Position numbers and translations under genes: made by a program. From assembly GCA_008636095.1 (NCBI GenBank), contig VSJD01000179.1, positions 1-16,138 of the forward strand: a stretch of 16,138 nt of DNA. Direction: 5' to 3'. The notes under the pieces were generated by a model, which ran no database searches, had not been told where the DNA came from, and saw only the letters and a list, made by a program, of their open reading frames with translations. Numbering within the stretch: position 1 is the first letter of the stretch; each line of letters starts with the position of its first letter. The stretch is from Kiritimatiellota bacterium (GTDB lineage Bacteria > Verrucomicrobiota > Kiritimatiellia > JAAZAB01). Shown here piece by piece: positions 1 through 6,394 of this stretch.

Positions 1-1
1 T

Positions 2-1321
2 TCCTCAAAAGGCGTGTTTAAGGCGGAAGGGAATTCGGATAGCGTATGTGATCATAGCGTTTATCATCATAGTCCTGAACTGCGCATAATGTGCGGAGAG
101 AATGAATCACTGACACGAATGAAATTTACGGTTGTTGAAGACCGGGTTTGCCGGACTTTGCCACATCCGGAAAAGGATATTGAAGCGGCCGAAAAGGAAT
201 GGGAAGAGTTTCTTTCAAAGATGCCGGCCGTGCCGGAAGAACGGCGAAAATCCGCAGAGCTTTCCTGGTATACCCTTTGGTCCTGCTTCCTTAAAGCTTC
301 CGGATATATCAAATATGATGCGGTCCTGATGTCAAAGCGCTACTTTGCCGCGGTTTGGTCGTGGGACCATTGTTTTAATGCGCTTGCGCTGTCAAAATCC
401 GACTTCAATGCGGGTATTGAGCAGTTTCTGCTTCCGTTTGCCTTACAGTGCAAAAGCGGCGTGCTTCCCGATGGCTGGCAAACAGATCGTATCATTTGGA
501 CTTACGTGAAACCGCCCATTCACGGCTGGTGTATAAAACGGTTGCTTTCCCAGGGCCACCTTGAAACAAAGGTTTTAAGGTATATTTACAACCATCTTGA
601 AAAATGGACGGACTGGTGGTTTAAGTTTCGTGATATTGATCGTGACGGTATTCCCAATTACGTAGATGGAAAAGACAGCGGTTGGGATAATGCCACCGTC
701 TTTGATAAAGGATTTTGTATGGAAACCCCCGACCTTTCCGCCTATCTGGTGATCCAGATGCAGGCGCTTGCCGATATAGCCTTGCGGCTCAAGGAAGACA
801 GGCAAGCGCTTCTCTGGCAGGAGAAAGCCGCGAAGTTGCTGGAACGGCTTTATGAACATTTTTGGGTAAATGATATGTTTGTGGCCAAAACGAGTAGTTC
901 GCACGAATATAACCCTGCCCAAACGTCGTTAATTAATTATATGCCGCTGGTGCTCGGGCAGGATCTGGATAAAGATAAATTTAACATTATGGTCTCCAGA
1001 TTAACGCGTGATTTCCTGACAGACAACGGCCTGGCCTCGGAATCAATCCACAGCCCACACTATGAATCTGAGGGATACTGGCGCGGCCCAATATGGGCTC
1101 CAAGCACCTACCTCTTGGTTGATGGCTTATGGCGCGGCGGGAGAAAAGATCTGGCCGTGGATATCGCTCGTCGCTTTTGCGATATGGTTGAAAGAGCCGG
1201 TGGAAACTATGAAAATTATGATGCCTTGAGCGGCAAAGGCCTTCGTGAAATCGGCTATACCTGGACGGCCAGTGTAAATATTCTGTTTTTGACGGAGATC
1301 CTGTTGCCGGCACAGAAGTGA
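2..1321 (+). CDS. GH63/MGH1-like glycoside hydrolase, 5' end outside window (partial)
   Basis: This is the (alpha/alpha)6-barrel part of a glycosidase of the GH63 / mannosylglycerate-hydrolase-like group, which act by inversion on alpha-glucosyl or alpha-mannosyl bonds. The reading frame is open to the window edge. A GTG at 14 and an ATG at 119 are possible internal starts, but neither has a good ribosome site, and the first ~60 residues look like the end of an N-terminal beta-sandwich plus linker, so I treat the gene as cut off. Numbered from GTG 14, visible motifs are WSWDH (115-119), DSGWDN (221-226), WRGPIW near 358-363 and NYENYD (398-403). By family comparison D225 and E400 are the likely general acid and general base. 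Substrate cannot be read from the sequence. It converges with the GH4 gene, leaving 108 bp with no clear terminator. Its GC content is visibly lower than its neighbours (about 42% in a sampled 60-base line). Confidence 0.8.
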   Translation, partial: SSKGVFKAEGNSDSVCDHSVYHHSPELRIMCGENESLTRMKFTVVEDRVCRTLPHPEKDIEAAEKEWEEFLSKMPAVPEERRKSAELSWYTLWSCFLKASGYIKYDAVLMSKRYFAAVWSWDHCFNALALSKSDFNAGIEQFLLPFALQCKSGVLPDGWQTDRIIWTYVKPPIHGWCIKRLLSQGHLETKVLRYIYNHLEKWTDWWFKFRDIDRDGIPNYVDGKDSGWDNATVFDKGFCMETPDLSAYLVIQMQALADIALRLKEDRQALLWQEKAAKLLERLYEHFWVNDMFVAKTSSSHEYNPAQTSLINYMPLVLGQDLDKDKFNIMVSRLTRDFLTDNGLASESIHSPHYESEGYWRGPIWAPSTYLLVDGLWRGGRKDLAVDIARRFCDMVERAGGNYENYDALSGKGLREIGYTWTASVNILFLTEILLPAQK

Positions 1322-1429
1322 CAGGAGCAGGGTCACTGTTGATATTTGGAGTTCTCCGGATGTGGTACTTCGCGCAGTTTCCTGCAGGCGTCTCGAAAAT
1401 CAGGTGATATTCCGCCTTGTCAGGGGAGA

Positions 1430-3340
1430 TTAACGTTTCCTCTTGCCCCGCTGTACACCCCGCGCGGACATGGAGGAGACTGCCTCCACTCCGCCGGTAA
1501 GTTTTTCGCGGACCACTTCGGGAAGCATATCCCAGCGGATGCCTTTCGCCCGGTCGCGCCGGGACAGGTCGAGCCGTTCGAATCGCAGGAAGATACCGTA
1601 CGCATTGCCTTGGTTCGAATCCAGCGCCACGAGGATTTCATGCTCGCCCTTTGCCGCGTCGAACGGCACTTTGGCCTCATCGGCGCGCGCGGGGGTCGAG
1701 CCGTGCGGATCAAAGAACGATTCCTTACCGTCAATCCACGCCTTGACGGGTCCATCGTAGCCCAGGAGCATGGCCAGGCGCATGGGTGTTTTACAGCGGA
1801 TGCGCGCGGCATAATACACCAGCGCCGGACCGGCTTTACCCAGCTCCGCATGCCGGTCGCAGAAGTTGCCCCAGAACACCTGCGGAGCCAGGCCCAGCGC
1901 CCGTTGATCCCGAGGATAAACCCGTGTCGCCAGGTCGGTCGGCGGCAGGATTTTACTCACCCGCGGCGAGGTCACAAATTCCGATTTCGGCTCCAGCGGC
2001 CGGAACGTGTCGGCGGGAATCAATACCTTCGGTTTGACGCACCACGTCGGGATGTAGGCCTTTTCCGCCGCGAAGAGCTCCTCGGCCATGGCCCGGATTT
2101 CACCCAGTGAGCAGACCGCGGCCGACAGCGGGTCCACCATCATGGCATGGATCACCGCCTCGCGGTCGCCTTGTAATATTCCCTGCACGCAGAGCTCGAA
2201 GACCGCCATGTTCGCGCGGCAGAGCGCCGCGCATTGTTCCGGCAGGGGCCCGAAATAGGTTGGCATGAATCCGCGGCGGTCCACCAGGGTCGCCACCTCC
2301 ACGACACCGGTCAGCGGAAGATTGGGAATGAGATTGGTATTCGGCACGGAGGCGTAGACGACCTTCTTGCGATCGAACATGTGTGCCTCGATGATATCGG
2401 AGGCGTATTCATGCCCGCGCTTCAGCGAGATCTCGCCTTTTCCCTCGGCCATCTCTTTGCGACGCTGGTCGACTTCCTTTCGCCAAGTCGGCCAGTTGTC
2501 CGCGTAGAAGCTCGAACCGCCCTTGTAACCCTGACGGCAATGAAGTTTCAGCAGGTCCTTGCGCTTGCGGTAGTACGGCACATACTCTGAAAAATGACCG
2601 CAACTCTCGGTGGACCAGTAGCCCAGATTCTTAATCAGGTCGGTGCGGACGGGAAAGGCTTCGATGATCTCCGGCCGTTCGGTGGCGGAGCGCAGGCGGG
2701 CACGCATATCCTGCCCTTTGAACTTGAGCACGGTGAACCAAGCCAGGTGATTGATGCCGCCGCATTGCCATTCCATCTCGTTGTAGGGAATGCCCAGGAT
2801 ATCGGCGATCTCCCGTGAATTCCCTTGCACGCCATGACACAGCCCCACGAACGGCTGGTCAGTGACGCGCGTGGCGCCCAGGGTCATGATGGACATGGGA
2901 TTCGTGTAGTTCATGATGAGCGCGTTTGGGCAATATTTCTGCGCATCCCGGAGGATGTCAATAAACGGCGGGAGCGTGCGCAGGGCCTTCATGACGCCGC
3001 CGGGCCCGATGGTGTCGCCGATACACTGGTCGATGCCGTACTTGAGCGGAATATCATTATCATGCCGGACGCATTGCATGCCGGAGATTTCGATCGTGCT
3101 GATGAGATAGTCGGTTCCCTTGAGGATTTTTTTGCGGTCGGTGGAGGCTTCGATCTGCCACCCGTTCTTGCCCATTAGCTTGAAGATGCGCGCCATCAGC
3201 CGGGCATTGATAGCCAGGCGCTGGGCGTCGATATCCACAAGGCCGATGACGCCCTCGTCCAGTCCCGCGATGTTCAGAATGTCGGTGAACAGCGGCTGTG
3301 TAAACCCGCTGCCGGCTCCCAGCAGTGTCACTTTCGGCAT
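1430..3340 (-). CDS. GH4 family NAD+/Mn2+-dependent glycosidase (alpha-galactosidase-like) with extra C-terminal module
   Basis: This 636-aa protein starts with the Rossmann signature GAGSGF (8-13) of glycoside hydrolase family 4, whose members use NAD+ and a divalent metal in an oxidation-elimination mechanism. NYTNP lies at 144-148. The metal-binding pair by family comparison is Cys168 (in LCHG) and His198 (in GGINH). HEYAS and a VPNTNLIPNLP stretch further on match alpha-galactosidases of the MelA/AglA type, but alpha-glucuronidase or alpha-glucosidase activity is possible. GH4 enzymes are usually 430-480 aa. Here about 170-190 more residues follow, including GYDGPVKAWIDGKE and a segment ending in GIFLRFER, which looks like a beta-sandwich sugar-binding module. 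No signal peptide is seen, which fits a cytoplasmic enzyme. An AAGGGA ribosome site (3347-3352) supports the start. It lies downstream of the IMP cyclohydrolase gene on the same strand, with a possible small ORF between. Confidence 0.88.
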   Translation of the reverse strand: MPKVTLLGAGSGFTQPLFTDILNIAGLDEGVIGLVDIDAQRLAINARLMARIFKLMGKNGWQIEASTDRKKILKGTDYLISTIEISGMQCVRHDNDIPLKYGIDQCIGDTIGPGGVMKALRTLPPFIDILRDAQKYCPNALIMNYTNPMSIMTLGATRVTDQPFVGLCHGVQGNSREIADILGIPYNEMEWQCGGINHLAWFTVLKFKGQDMRARLRSATERPEIIEAFPVRTDLIKNLGYWSTESCGHFSEYVPYYRKRKDLLKLHCRQGYKGGSSFYADNWPTWRKEVDQRRKEMAEGKGEISLKRGHEYASDIIEAHMFDRKKVVYASVPNTNLIPNLPLTGVVEVATLVDRRGFMPTYFGPLPEQCAALCRANMAVFELCVQGILQGDREAVIHAMMVDPLSAAVCSLGEIRAMAEELFAAEKAYIPTWCVKPKVLIPADTFRPLEPKSEFVTSPRVSKILPPTDLATRVYPRDQRALGLAPQVFWGNFCDRHAELGKAGPALVYYAARIRCKTPMRLAMLLGYDGPVKAWIDGKESFFDPHGSTPARADEAKVPFDAAKGEHEILVALDSNQGNAYGIFLRFERLDLSRRDRAKGIRWDMLPEVVREKLTGGVEAVSSMSARGVQRGKRKR

Positions 3341-3364
3341 GAATATTCCCTTCTGTTACTTTGG

Positions 3365-3526
3365 TTAAGAATCACGTTTGCTCAGAATCCAGACCCCGAT
3401 CCGACTGATAAGAAATTGCTTTTCTGGTGGCATGGGCATCCGCCCATCGAAACCAACCTGACGAAGCTTTTTCATGATAATTCTGTCAGCGAAGCAGAGG
3501 ATGCCTTCGGTGTCATTTTTTCCCAT
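3365..3526 (-). CDS. possible small protein, 53 aa, unknown
   Basis: An ATG at 3526 opens a 53-codon frame ending in TAA at 3365-3367. The product begins MGKNDTEGIL, has MKKLRQ at 18-23 and ends SKRDS. It fills most of the 220 bp between the IMP cyclohydrolase stop and the GH4 start, with gaps of 34 and 24 bp that would suit an operon. Against it: no Shine-Dalgarno sequence is visible before either Met1 or Met18, and I recognise no family. It may be a remnant of a longer gene or chance coding. A short hairpin (TGGGC, 4-nt loop, GCCCA) falls within it. Confidence 0.25.
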   Translation of the reverse strand: MGKNDTEGILCFADRIIMKKLRQVGFDGRMPMPPEKQFLISRIGVWILSKRDS

Positions 3527-3560
3527 ACATAGTGCCGAGGAGTCATTAAACTAAGCGGCC

Positions 3561-4247
3561 TCAAGTCATAATCCTATACGTCTTCTGCACGGCATCGAAC
3601 GGGCATTTGGCAAGATAGGCGGCAATGGCGGTGTCGTAGGCGGCGGTATGGGCAAAAGCCTTGCGGGCCAGGTTGAAACGGGTATTAAGCGATAACGTGC
3701 CCCCGGCCTCTTTCAGTTCCGCCACAATCGCCGGGTAATCGGCGGGATTAGTGACGGAGGCCACGCGCAGGAAATTTTTTGCCGCGGCGCGCACCATGCA
3801 CGGTCCGCCGATATCAATGTTGGCCCGTGCCTGCTCGGATGTCACCCCGCTCTTGGCAATGGTCTGGGCAAAGGGATACAGGTTGACGATTACCATGTCA
3901 ATGGCCACGCCTTTTACGCGCTGTAAATCCGCCGCGTGGGCCGGATTATAGGTTTCGCTTAACAGACCCAGGTAGATTTTGAAATCCAGCGTTTTGACCA
4001 GTCCGCCCTGCATCTCCGGCTGGCCGGTATAGTCGGAGACCTGTACAAGATGCTTTTTGGCCAAGTCCGCGCCCAGACATTTCTGGAGCGCCTGGAACGT
4101 GCCGCCCGTGGAATAAAGGGTCAGAGACGGATTGATCCGCACCAGTTCGGGAATAAACGCCTCCAGTCCGGCCTTGTCCGACACGCTCACCAGCACATGT
4201 TGAATACGCACCGCGTCATCAATCTGTTCCACAAAATTAATCGCCAT
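3561..4247 (-). CDS. purH: stand-alone IMP cyclohydrolase (PurH N-terminal, MGS-like domain only)
   Basis: This 228-aa protein matches the N-terminal half of bifunctional PurH, which closes the ring of FAICAR to give IMP, the last step of purine synthesis. Visible family motifs are SVSDKAG (21-27), STGGT (46-50), DYTGQPEM (72-79), KTL (85-87), NLYPF (122-126), NIDIGGP (143-149), RAAAKN (153-158) and FAHTAAYD (198-205). Residues equivalent to the catalytic Lys66, Tyr104, Asp125 and Lys137 of vertebrate ATIC are kept as K85, Y124, D145 and K157. The usual RVKTLHPK is changed to LVKTLDFK, losing the Arg64 equivalent and the His-Pro. The frame stops cleanly and the AICAR transformylase half (~320 aa) is absent; only 220 bp separate this gene from the next. 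A strong AAGGAGG (4253-4259) five bases before the ATG fixes the start. The family call is firm; the activity is inferred. Confidence 0.85.
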   Translation of the reverse strand: MAINFVEQIDDAVRIQHVLVSVSDKAGLEAFIPELVRINPSLTLYSTGGTFQALQKCLGADLAKKHLVQVSDYTGQPEMQGGLVKTLDFKIYLGLLSETYNPAHAADLQRVKGVAIDMVIVNLYPFAQTIAKSGVTSEQARANIDIGGPCMVRAAAKNFLRVASVTNPADYPAIVAELKEAGGTLSLNTRFNLARKAFAHTAAYDTAIAAYLAKCPFDAVQKTYRIMT

Positions 4248-4281
4248 GGAAACCTCCTTAGAAATTTCCCGCTATGCGGGA

Positions 4282-4312
4282 ATGGTTAATGGATAATGGT
4301 TGATGGTTAATG
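4282..4312. repeat. degenerate 7-bp tandem repeat
   Basis: Four and a half units of ATGGTTA with single-base variants (second unit ATGGATA, third ATGGTTG) run head to tail. The period is exactly seven bases. Similar heptamer arrays of different sequence occur in two other intergenic regions of this window. Confidence 0.75.
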
Positions 4313-4372
4313 ACAGAATCGTTCGATAATGCAAAACTAAGGCATATAATCAGAAAGATGTCAATTTAACGT

Positions 4373-4392
4373 AAAGACGCAAAGACGCAAAG
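4373..4392. repeat. 8-bp tandem repeat AAAGACGC
   Basis: Two exact copies of AAAGACGC plus the first four bases of a third lie upstream of der. Similar AAAGACGC runs occur as dispersed intergenic repeats in other bacterial genomes, as far as I recall; no function is suggested by the sequence. Confidence 0.7.
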
Positions 4393-4508
4393 ATTAATAA
4401 TTGCTGTTTTTTGCCGGCCTTATTTGTTGTATGCTAAATGGCCTTATCCAGCGAGGCCACATCAAGGCGCGGTAAACCCTGCGTTCCGCTGGGCAAGCAC
4501 AGAATATA

Positions 4509-4547
4509 CCACGCTTTGAGCGTGGCTTGTCCCGCAAGGCGGGGACA
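4509..4547. repeat. two adjacent hairpins just before der start
   Basis: CCACGC/GCGTGG with a five-base loop (4509-4525) is followed by TGTCCCGC with a three-base loop and GCGGGGACA (4528-4547), one G unpaired. The second ends four bases before the der ATG at 4552, so the GC-rich 3' arm replaces a normal Shine-Dalgarno region. It may be a REP-like repeat or a translational control hairpin. Confidence 0.6.
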
Positions 4548-4551
4548 CACC

Positions 4552-6051
4552 ATGACGGAATTACTTTCAAAACAAAATACGTCCTGCGCGGTGGCGATTG
4601 TCGGCCGGCCGAATGTCGGCAAGTCGGCAATCTTCAACCGGTTGGCCGGCCAGCGGGTGGCGATCGTCCACGCGGAGCGCGGCGTGACCCGGGATCGGCT
4701 GGTGCGCGAAGTGCTGTGGGACGACCGCCGCTTCGAATTGATTGACACCGGCGGACTGGGCCAGCTTGAAGCGCCGGGCGACCCCGCGATCCTGCCCAGC
4801 GAGCGACTGGAAGCCCTTGTGCGGCGCCAGGTTGAAATTGCCGTCCAGGATGCCCTCGCCATTATTTTTGTCACCGATGTGGAAACCGGCGTTCTGCCCC
4901 AGGATGCGGAAGTGGCCGATTTTCTGCGCAAGAGCGGCAAGCGCGTATTCGTTGCCGCCAACAAGGCCGACCATGCGGGGCGCGATGCGCAGGCGGCCGA
5001 ATTCGAGTCCTTTGGTTTTGCCGTATTTCCCGTTTCTGCCACCCATAACCGCGGGTTTAAGGCCCTGATGGCCGCCGTCCTACCGACCCTGCCGGAAATG
5101 GAAAACAGTACGCAACAGGCGCCACTGCGGGTGGCAATTGTCGGGCGTCCGAATGTCGGCAAGTCCTCGTTCATCAACCGGCTGTTGCAAAGCGACCGGG
5201 TCATTGTATCGGCCATGCCCGGCACCACGCGCGACAGCGTGGAAATCCCCTTTGTGGTTGGCCGGGATCTTCAGGCGCGGCATTATGTATTGACCGATAC
5301 CGCCGGCATCCGGCGCGCGGGCAAAATCCGCCAGGCCGTGGAGTTTTTCAGCCTCGACCGCGCCACGCGCAGCATTGCCGGCGCAGATGTCGTGGCGCTT
5401 GTGCTCGACGCCACCCAGGGGCCAACGGCGCAGGACAAGACCATTGCCAGCCTGATTCAGAACCATCGCAAGGGGTGTCTCCTGCTGATCACCAAGTGGG
5501 ATCTGATGACCAAATGGTCCGAGCTCGAATATCGCGAGGCGCTGGGCAAGGCCGTGCCGTTTTTAAGTTCGGCGCCGGCCGTGTTTGTCTCATCCAAAAC
5601 CGGATTTAACATCCGGCATTCCATTGAAACCATGGATGGTGTGGCGGCCCAGATCAGCACGCAACTGCCCACGGGTGTATTGAATCGCACACTGATCCAA
5701 GCCTACGAGCGGGTTGCGCCGCCATACGTCAAAGGCAAACGCCTGAAAATATTTTACGCCACCCAGGTGGGCATAAAGCCGATAACGATCTTGCTCTTTG
5801 TGAATGATTCTACTAAACTCATTCCTGCCTACGAAGCATACTTGATGGGCGCCTTGCGTAAAACATTCGGCTTGGAGGGGGCACCCATTGTTTTCCAATT
5901 GAAGCAACGTGTTGCACGGTCCGGTACACCGGCTAAAAAAACGAGCAATCATTCTACCTGCCCGTCACAACCTTGGCGACGGCGGGAACCGGGCACCACC
6001 CGTCAAGGGCGGGTCCGCCTGCGGCGGAAAGGATCGCCGGGACGCCACTAA
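4552..6051 (+). CDS. der: ribosome assembly GTPase Der (EngA)
   Basis: Der is an essential double-GTPase that acts in maturation of the 50S ribosomal subunit. Both G domains are complete: Walker A GRPNVGKS at 18-25 and 198-205, switch/G3 DTGG at 65-68 and DTAG at 249-252, and G4 motifs NKAD (137-140) and TKWD (314-317; NKxD is usual, so Asn is replaced by Thr). A KH-like domain fills about 376-453, with PYVKGKRLKIFYATQ as its hallmark. I chose ATG 4552 because homology starts soon after it; the frame is open back to 4438 but that part reads through hairpin DNA. The protein is 499 aa, against roughly 440-490 in the family. The excess is a basic tail (454-499) encoded by palindromic repeat DNA, probably unstructured. 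It is transcribed alone, divergent from the IMP cyclohydrolase gene. Confidence 0.95.
   Translation: MTELLSKQNTSCAVAIVGRPNVGKSAIFNRLAGQRVAIVHAERGVTRDRLVREVLWDDRRFELIDTGGLGQLEAPGDPAILPSERLEALVRRQVEIAVQDALAIIFVTDVETGVLPQDAEVADFLRKSGKRVFVAANKADHAGRDAQAAEFESFGFAVFPVSATHNRGFKALMAAVLPTLPEMENSTQQAPLRVAIVGRPNVGKSSFINRLLQSDRVIVSAMPGTTRDSVEIPFVVGRDLQARHYVLTDTAGIRRAGKIRQAVEFFSLDRATRSIAGADVVALVLDATQGPTAQDKTIASLIQNHRKGCLLLITKWDLMTKWSELEYREALGKAVPFLSSAPAVFVSSKTGFNIRHSIETMDGVAAQISTQLPTGVLNRTLIQAYERVAPPYVKGKRLKIFYATQVGIKPITILLFVNDSTKLIPAYEAYLMGALRKTFGLEGAPIVFQLKQRVARSGTPAKKTSNHSTCPSQPWRRREPGTTRQGRVRLRRKGSPGRH
6014..6028. repeat. small palindrome TCCGCC-3-GGCGGA inside der 3' end
   Basis: A perfect 6-bp inverted repeat with a TGC loop lies in the last codons of der. 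An identical stem with a TAA loop occurs at 6344-6358 in the nrdJ leader. It forms part of a wider GC-rich patch (about 5960-6045) that encodes the odd Der tail. Confidence 0.7.
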
Positions 6052-6075
6052 CTGCTCAGCGAGCGAAGAAGACAG

Positions 6076-6097
6076 CCCGACCTCTTGGAGAGTCGGG
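6076..6097. repeat. 22-bp palindrome, copy 1 (downstream of der)
   Basis: The element begins CCCGACCTC and ends GGAGAGTCGGG with TT between. It matches the complementary strand of a copy inside glnE (13656-13677) at 20 of 22 positions, the two differences being the central TT versus CC. It could act as a der terminator stem, but no T-run follows. Confidence 0.75.
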
Positions 6098-6139
6098 AAG
6101 AATTCAGAACGAAATATGCCCCAGAAGACAGTATTCTCA

Positions 6140-6174
6140 TTCTGAATGCTGACTTCTGAATTCTGGCTTCTGAG
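6140..6174. repeat. degenerate 7-bp tandem repeat (TTCTGAN)
   Basis: Five consecutive heptamers read TTCTGAA, TGCTGAC, TTCTGAA, TTCTGGC and TTCTGAG. The period is exactly seven, as in the array at 4282-4312 and the fold-back repeat at 9363-9415. Confidence 0.75.
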
Positions 6175-6238
6175 TAGTTCTGGCAAACGGGTCATAATGA
6201 ACTACTTACAGGACTAAGAAAATAAGTTTATTTTTTTC

Positions 6239-6267
6239 TTGCCATATACTACAGGTAGTGGTAAAAG
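6239..6267 (+). promoter_or_regulatory. candidate sigma70-type promoter for nrdJ
   Basis: TTGCCA (6239-6244, five of six to TTGACA) is followed after 17 bases by TAAAAG (6262-6267, four of six to TATAAT). The first candidate NrdR box lies between them, where a repressor would block polymerase. A second -10-like TAGATA at 6303 is an alternative. Confidence 0.35.
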
Positions 6268-6302
6268 CTTAAACGACTTGGTTTTGGTAGCACATATAGT
6301 GG
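6246..6302 (+). promoter_or_regulatory. candidate NrdR operator: two NrdR-box-like sites
   Basis: NrdR is the ATP/dATP-sensing repressor of ribonucleotide reductase genes and binds paired 16-bp boxes close to ACACWATATATWGTGT. Site 1, ATACTACAGGTAGTGG (6246-6261), contains the perfect inverted repeat ACTAC-AG-GTAGT and fits about 11 of 16 positions. Site 2, GTAGCACATATAGTGG (6287-6302), fits about 10 and is good only in its right half. Starts are 41 bp apart, near four helical turns, whereas three turns is usual. Position upstream of nrdJ supports the idea; the match itself is imperfect. Confidence 0.4.
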
Positions 6303-6343
6303 TAGATAATTTACGGAAAACGGCCTTTCATGCCTTAGGCAGA

Positions 6344-6358
6344 TCCGCCTAAGGCGGA
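6344..6358. repeat. small palindrome TCCGCC-3-GGCGGA in nrdJ leader
   Basis: Same stem as the element at the der 3' end, here with a TAA loop. A smaller hairpin TGCC-TTA-GGCA precedes it at 6331-6341. Both would lie in the nrdJ 5' UTR, 23 bases before the ribosome site. Confidence 0.65.
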
Positions 6359-6394
6359 AATTGACGTCCTTTCCGCTATTTAGGAGAGAGTGTT

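Larger units (their letters stand above)
4248..4551. other. divergent intergenic region with repeats and hairpins
   Basis: This is the spacer between the divergent IMP cyclohydrolase and der genes. From left to right it holds the cyclohydrolase ribosome site, a hairpin TTCCCGC/GCGGGAA (4266-4282), a heptamer tandem repeat (4282-4312), a TATAAT at 4345-4350 with no convincing -35 partner, an octamer repeat (4373-4392) and two GC-rich hairpins just before der (4509-4547). Both promoters presumably lie here but I cannot place them with confidence. Confidence 0.6.
6052..6394. other. 343-bp nrdJ leader region: repeats, candidate operator, hairpins
   Basis: No convincing gene lies here. In order it holds a 22-bp palindrome (6076-6097), a heptamer repeat (6140-6174), an AT-rich stretch with the candidate NrdR boxes (6246-6302), two small hairpins (6331-6341 and 6344-6358) and the nrdJ ribosome site AGGAGAG (6382-6388). 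I looked for a cobalamin riboswitch, since the downstream enzyme needs B12, and saw no B12-box-like motif. Confidence 0.65.

Noticed and set aside
1346..2110. 254-aa open frame antisense to the GH4 gene
   Set aside because: Arg/Pro/His-rich with no family signature; overlaps the GH4 C-terminal module, which has coherent protein character.
4266..4392. CRISPR array
   Set aside because: Repeat units are 7-8 bp and directly adjacent, with no unique spacers.
4438..4551. 38-codon N-terminal extension of der
   Set aside because: It reads through hairpin DNA, has no homology to Der and Met at 4552 starts right before the conserved G domain.
4434..5228. 264-aa open frame antisense to der
   Set aside because: Ser/Arg-rich shadow of the first Der G domain, no motifs.
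6052..6394. cobalamin riboswitch upstream of nrdJ
   Set aside because: Considered because the enzyme needs B12, but no B12-box-like sequence or extended conserved structure was seen.
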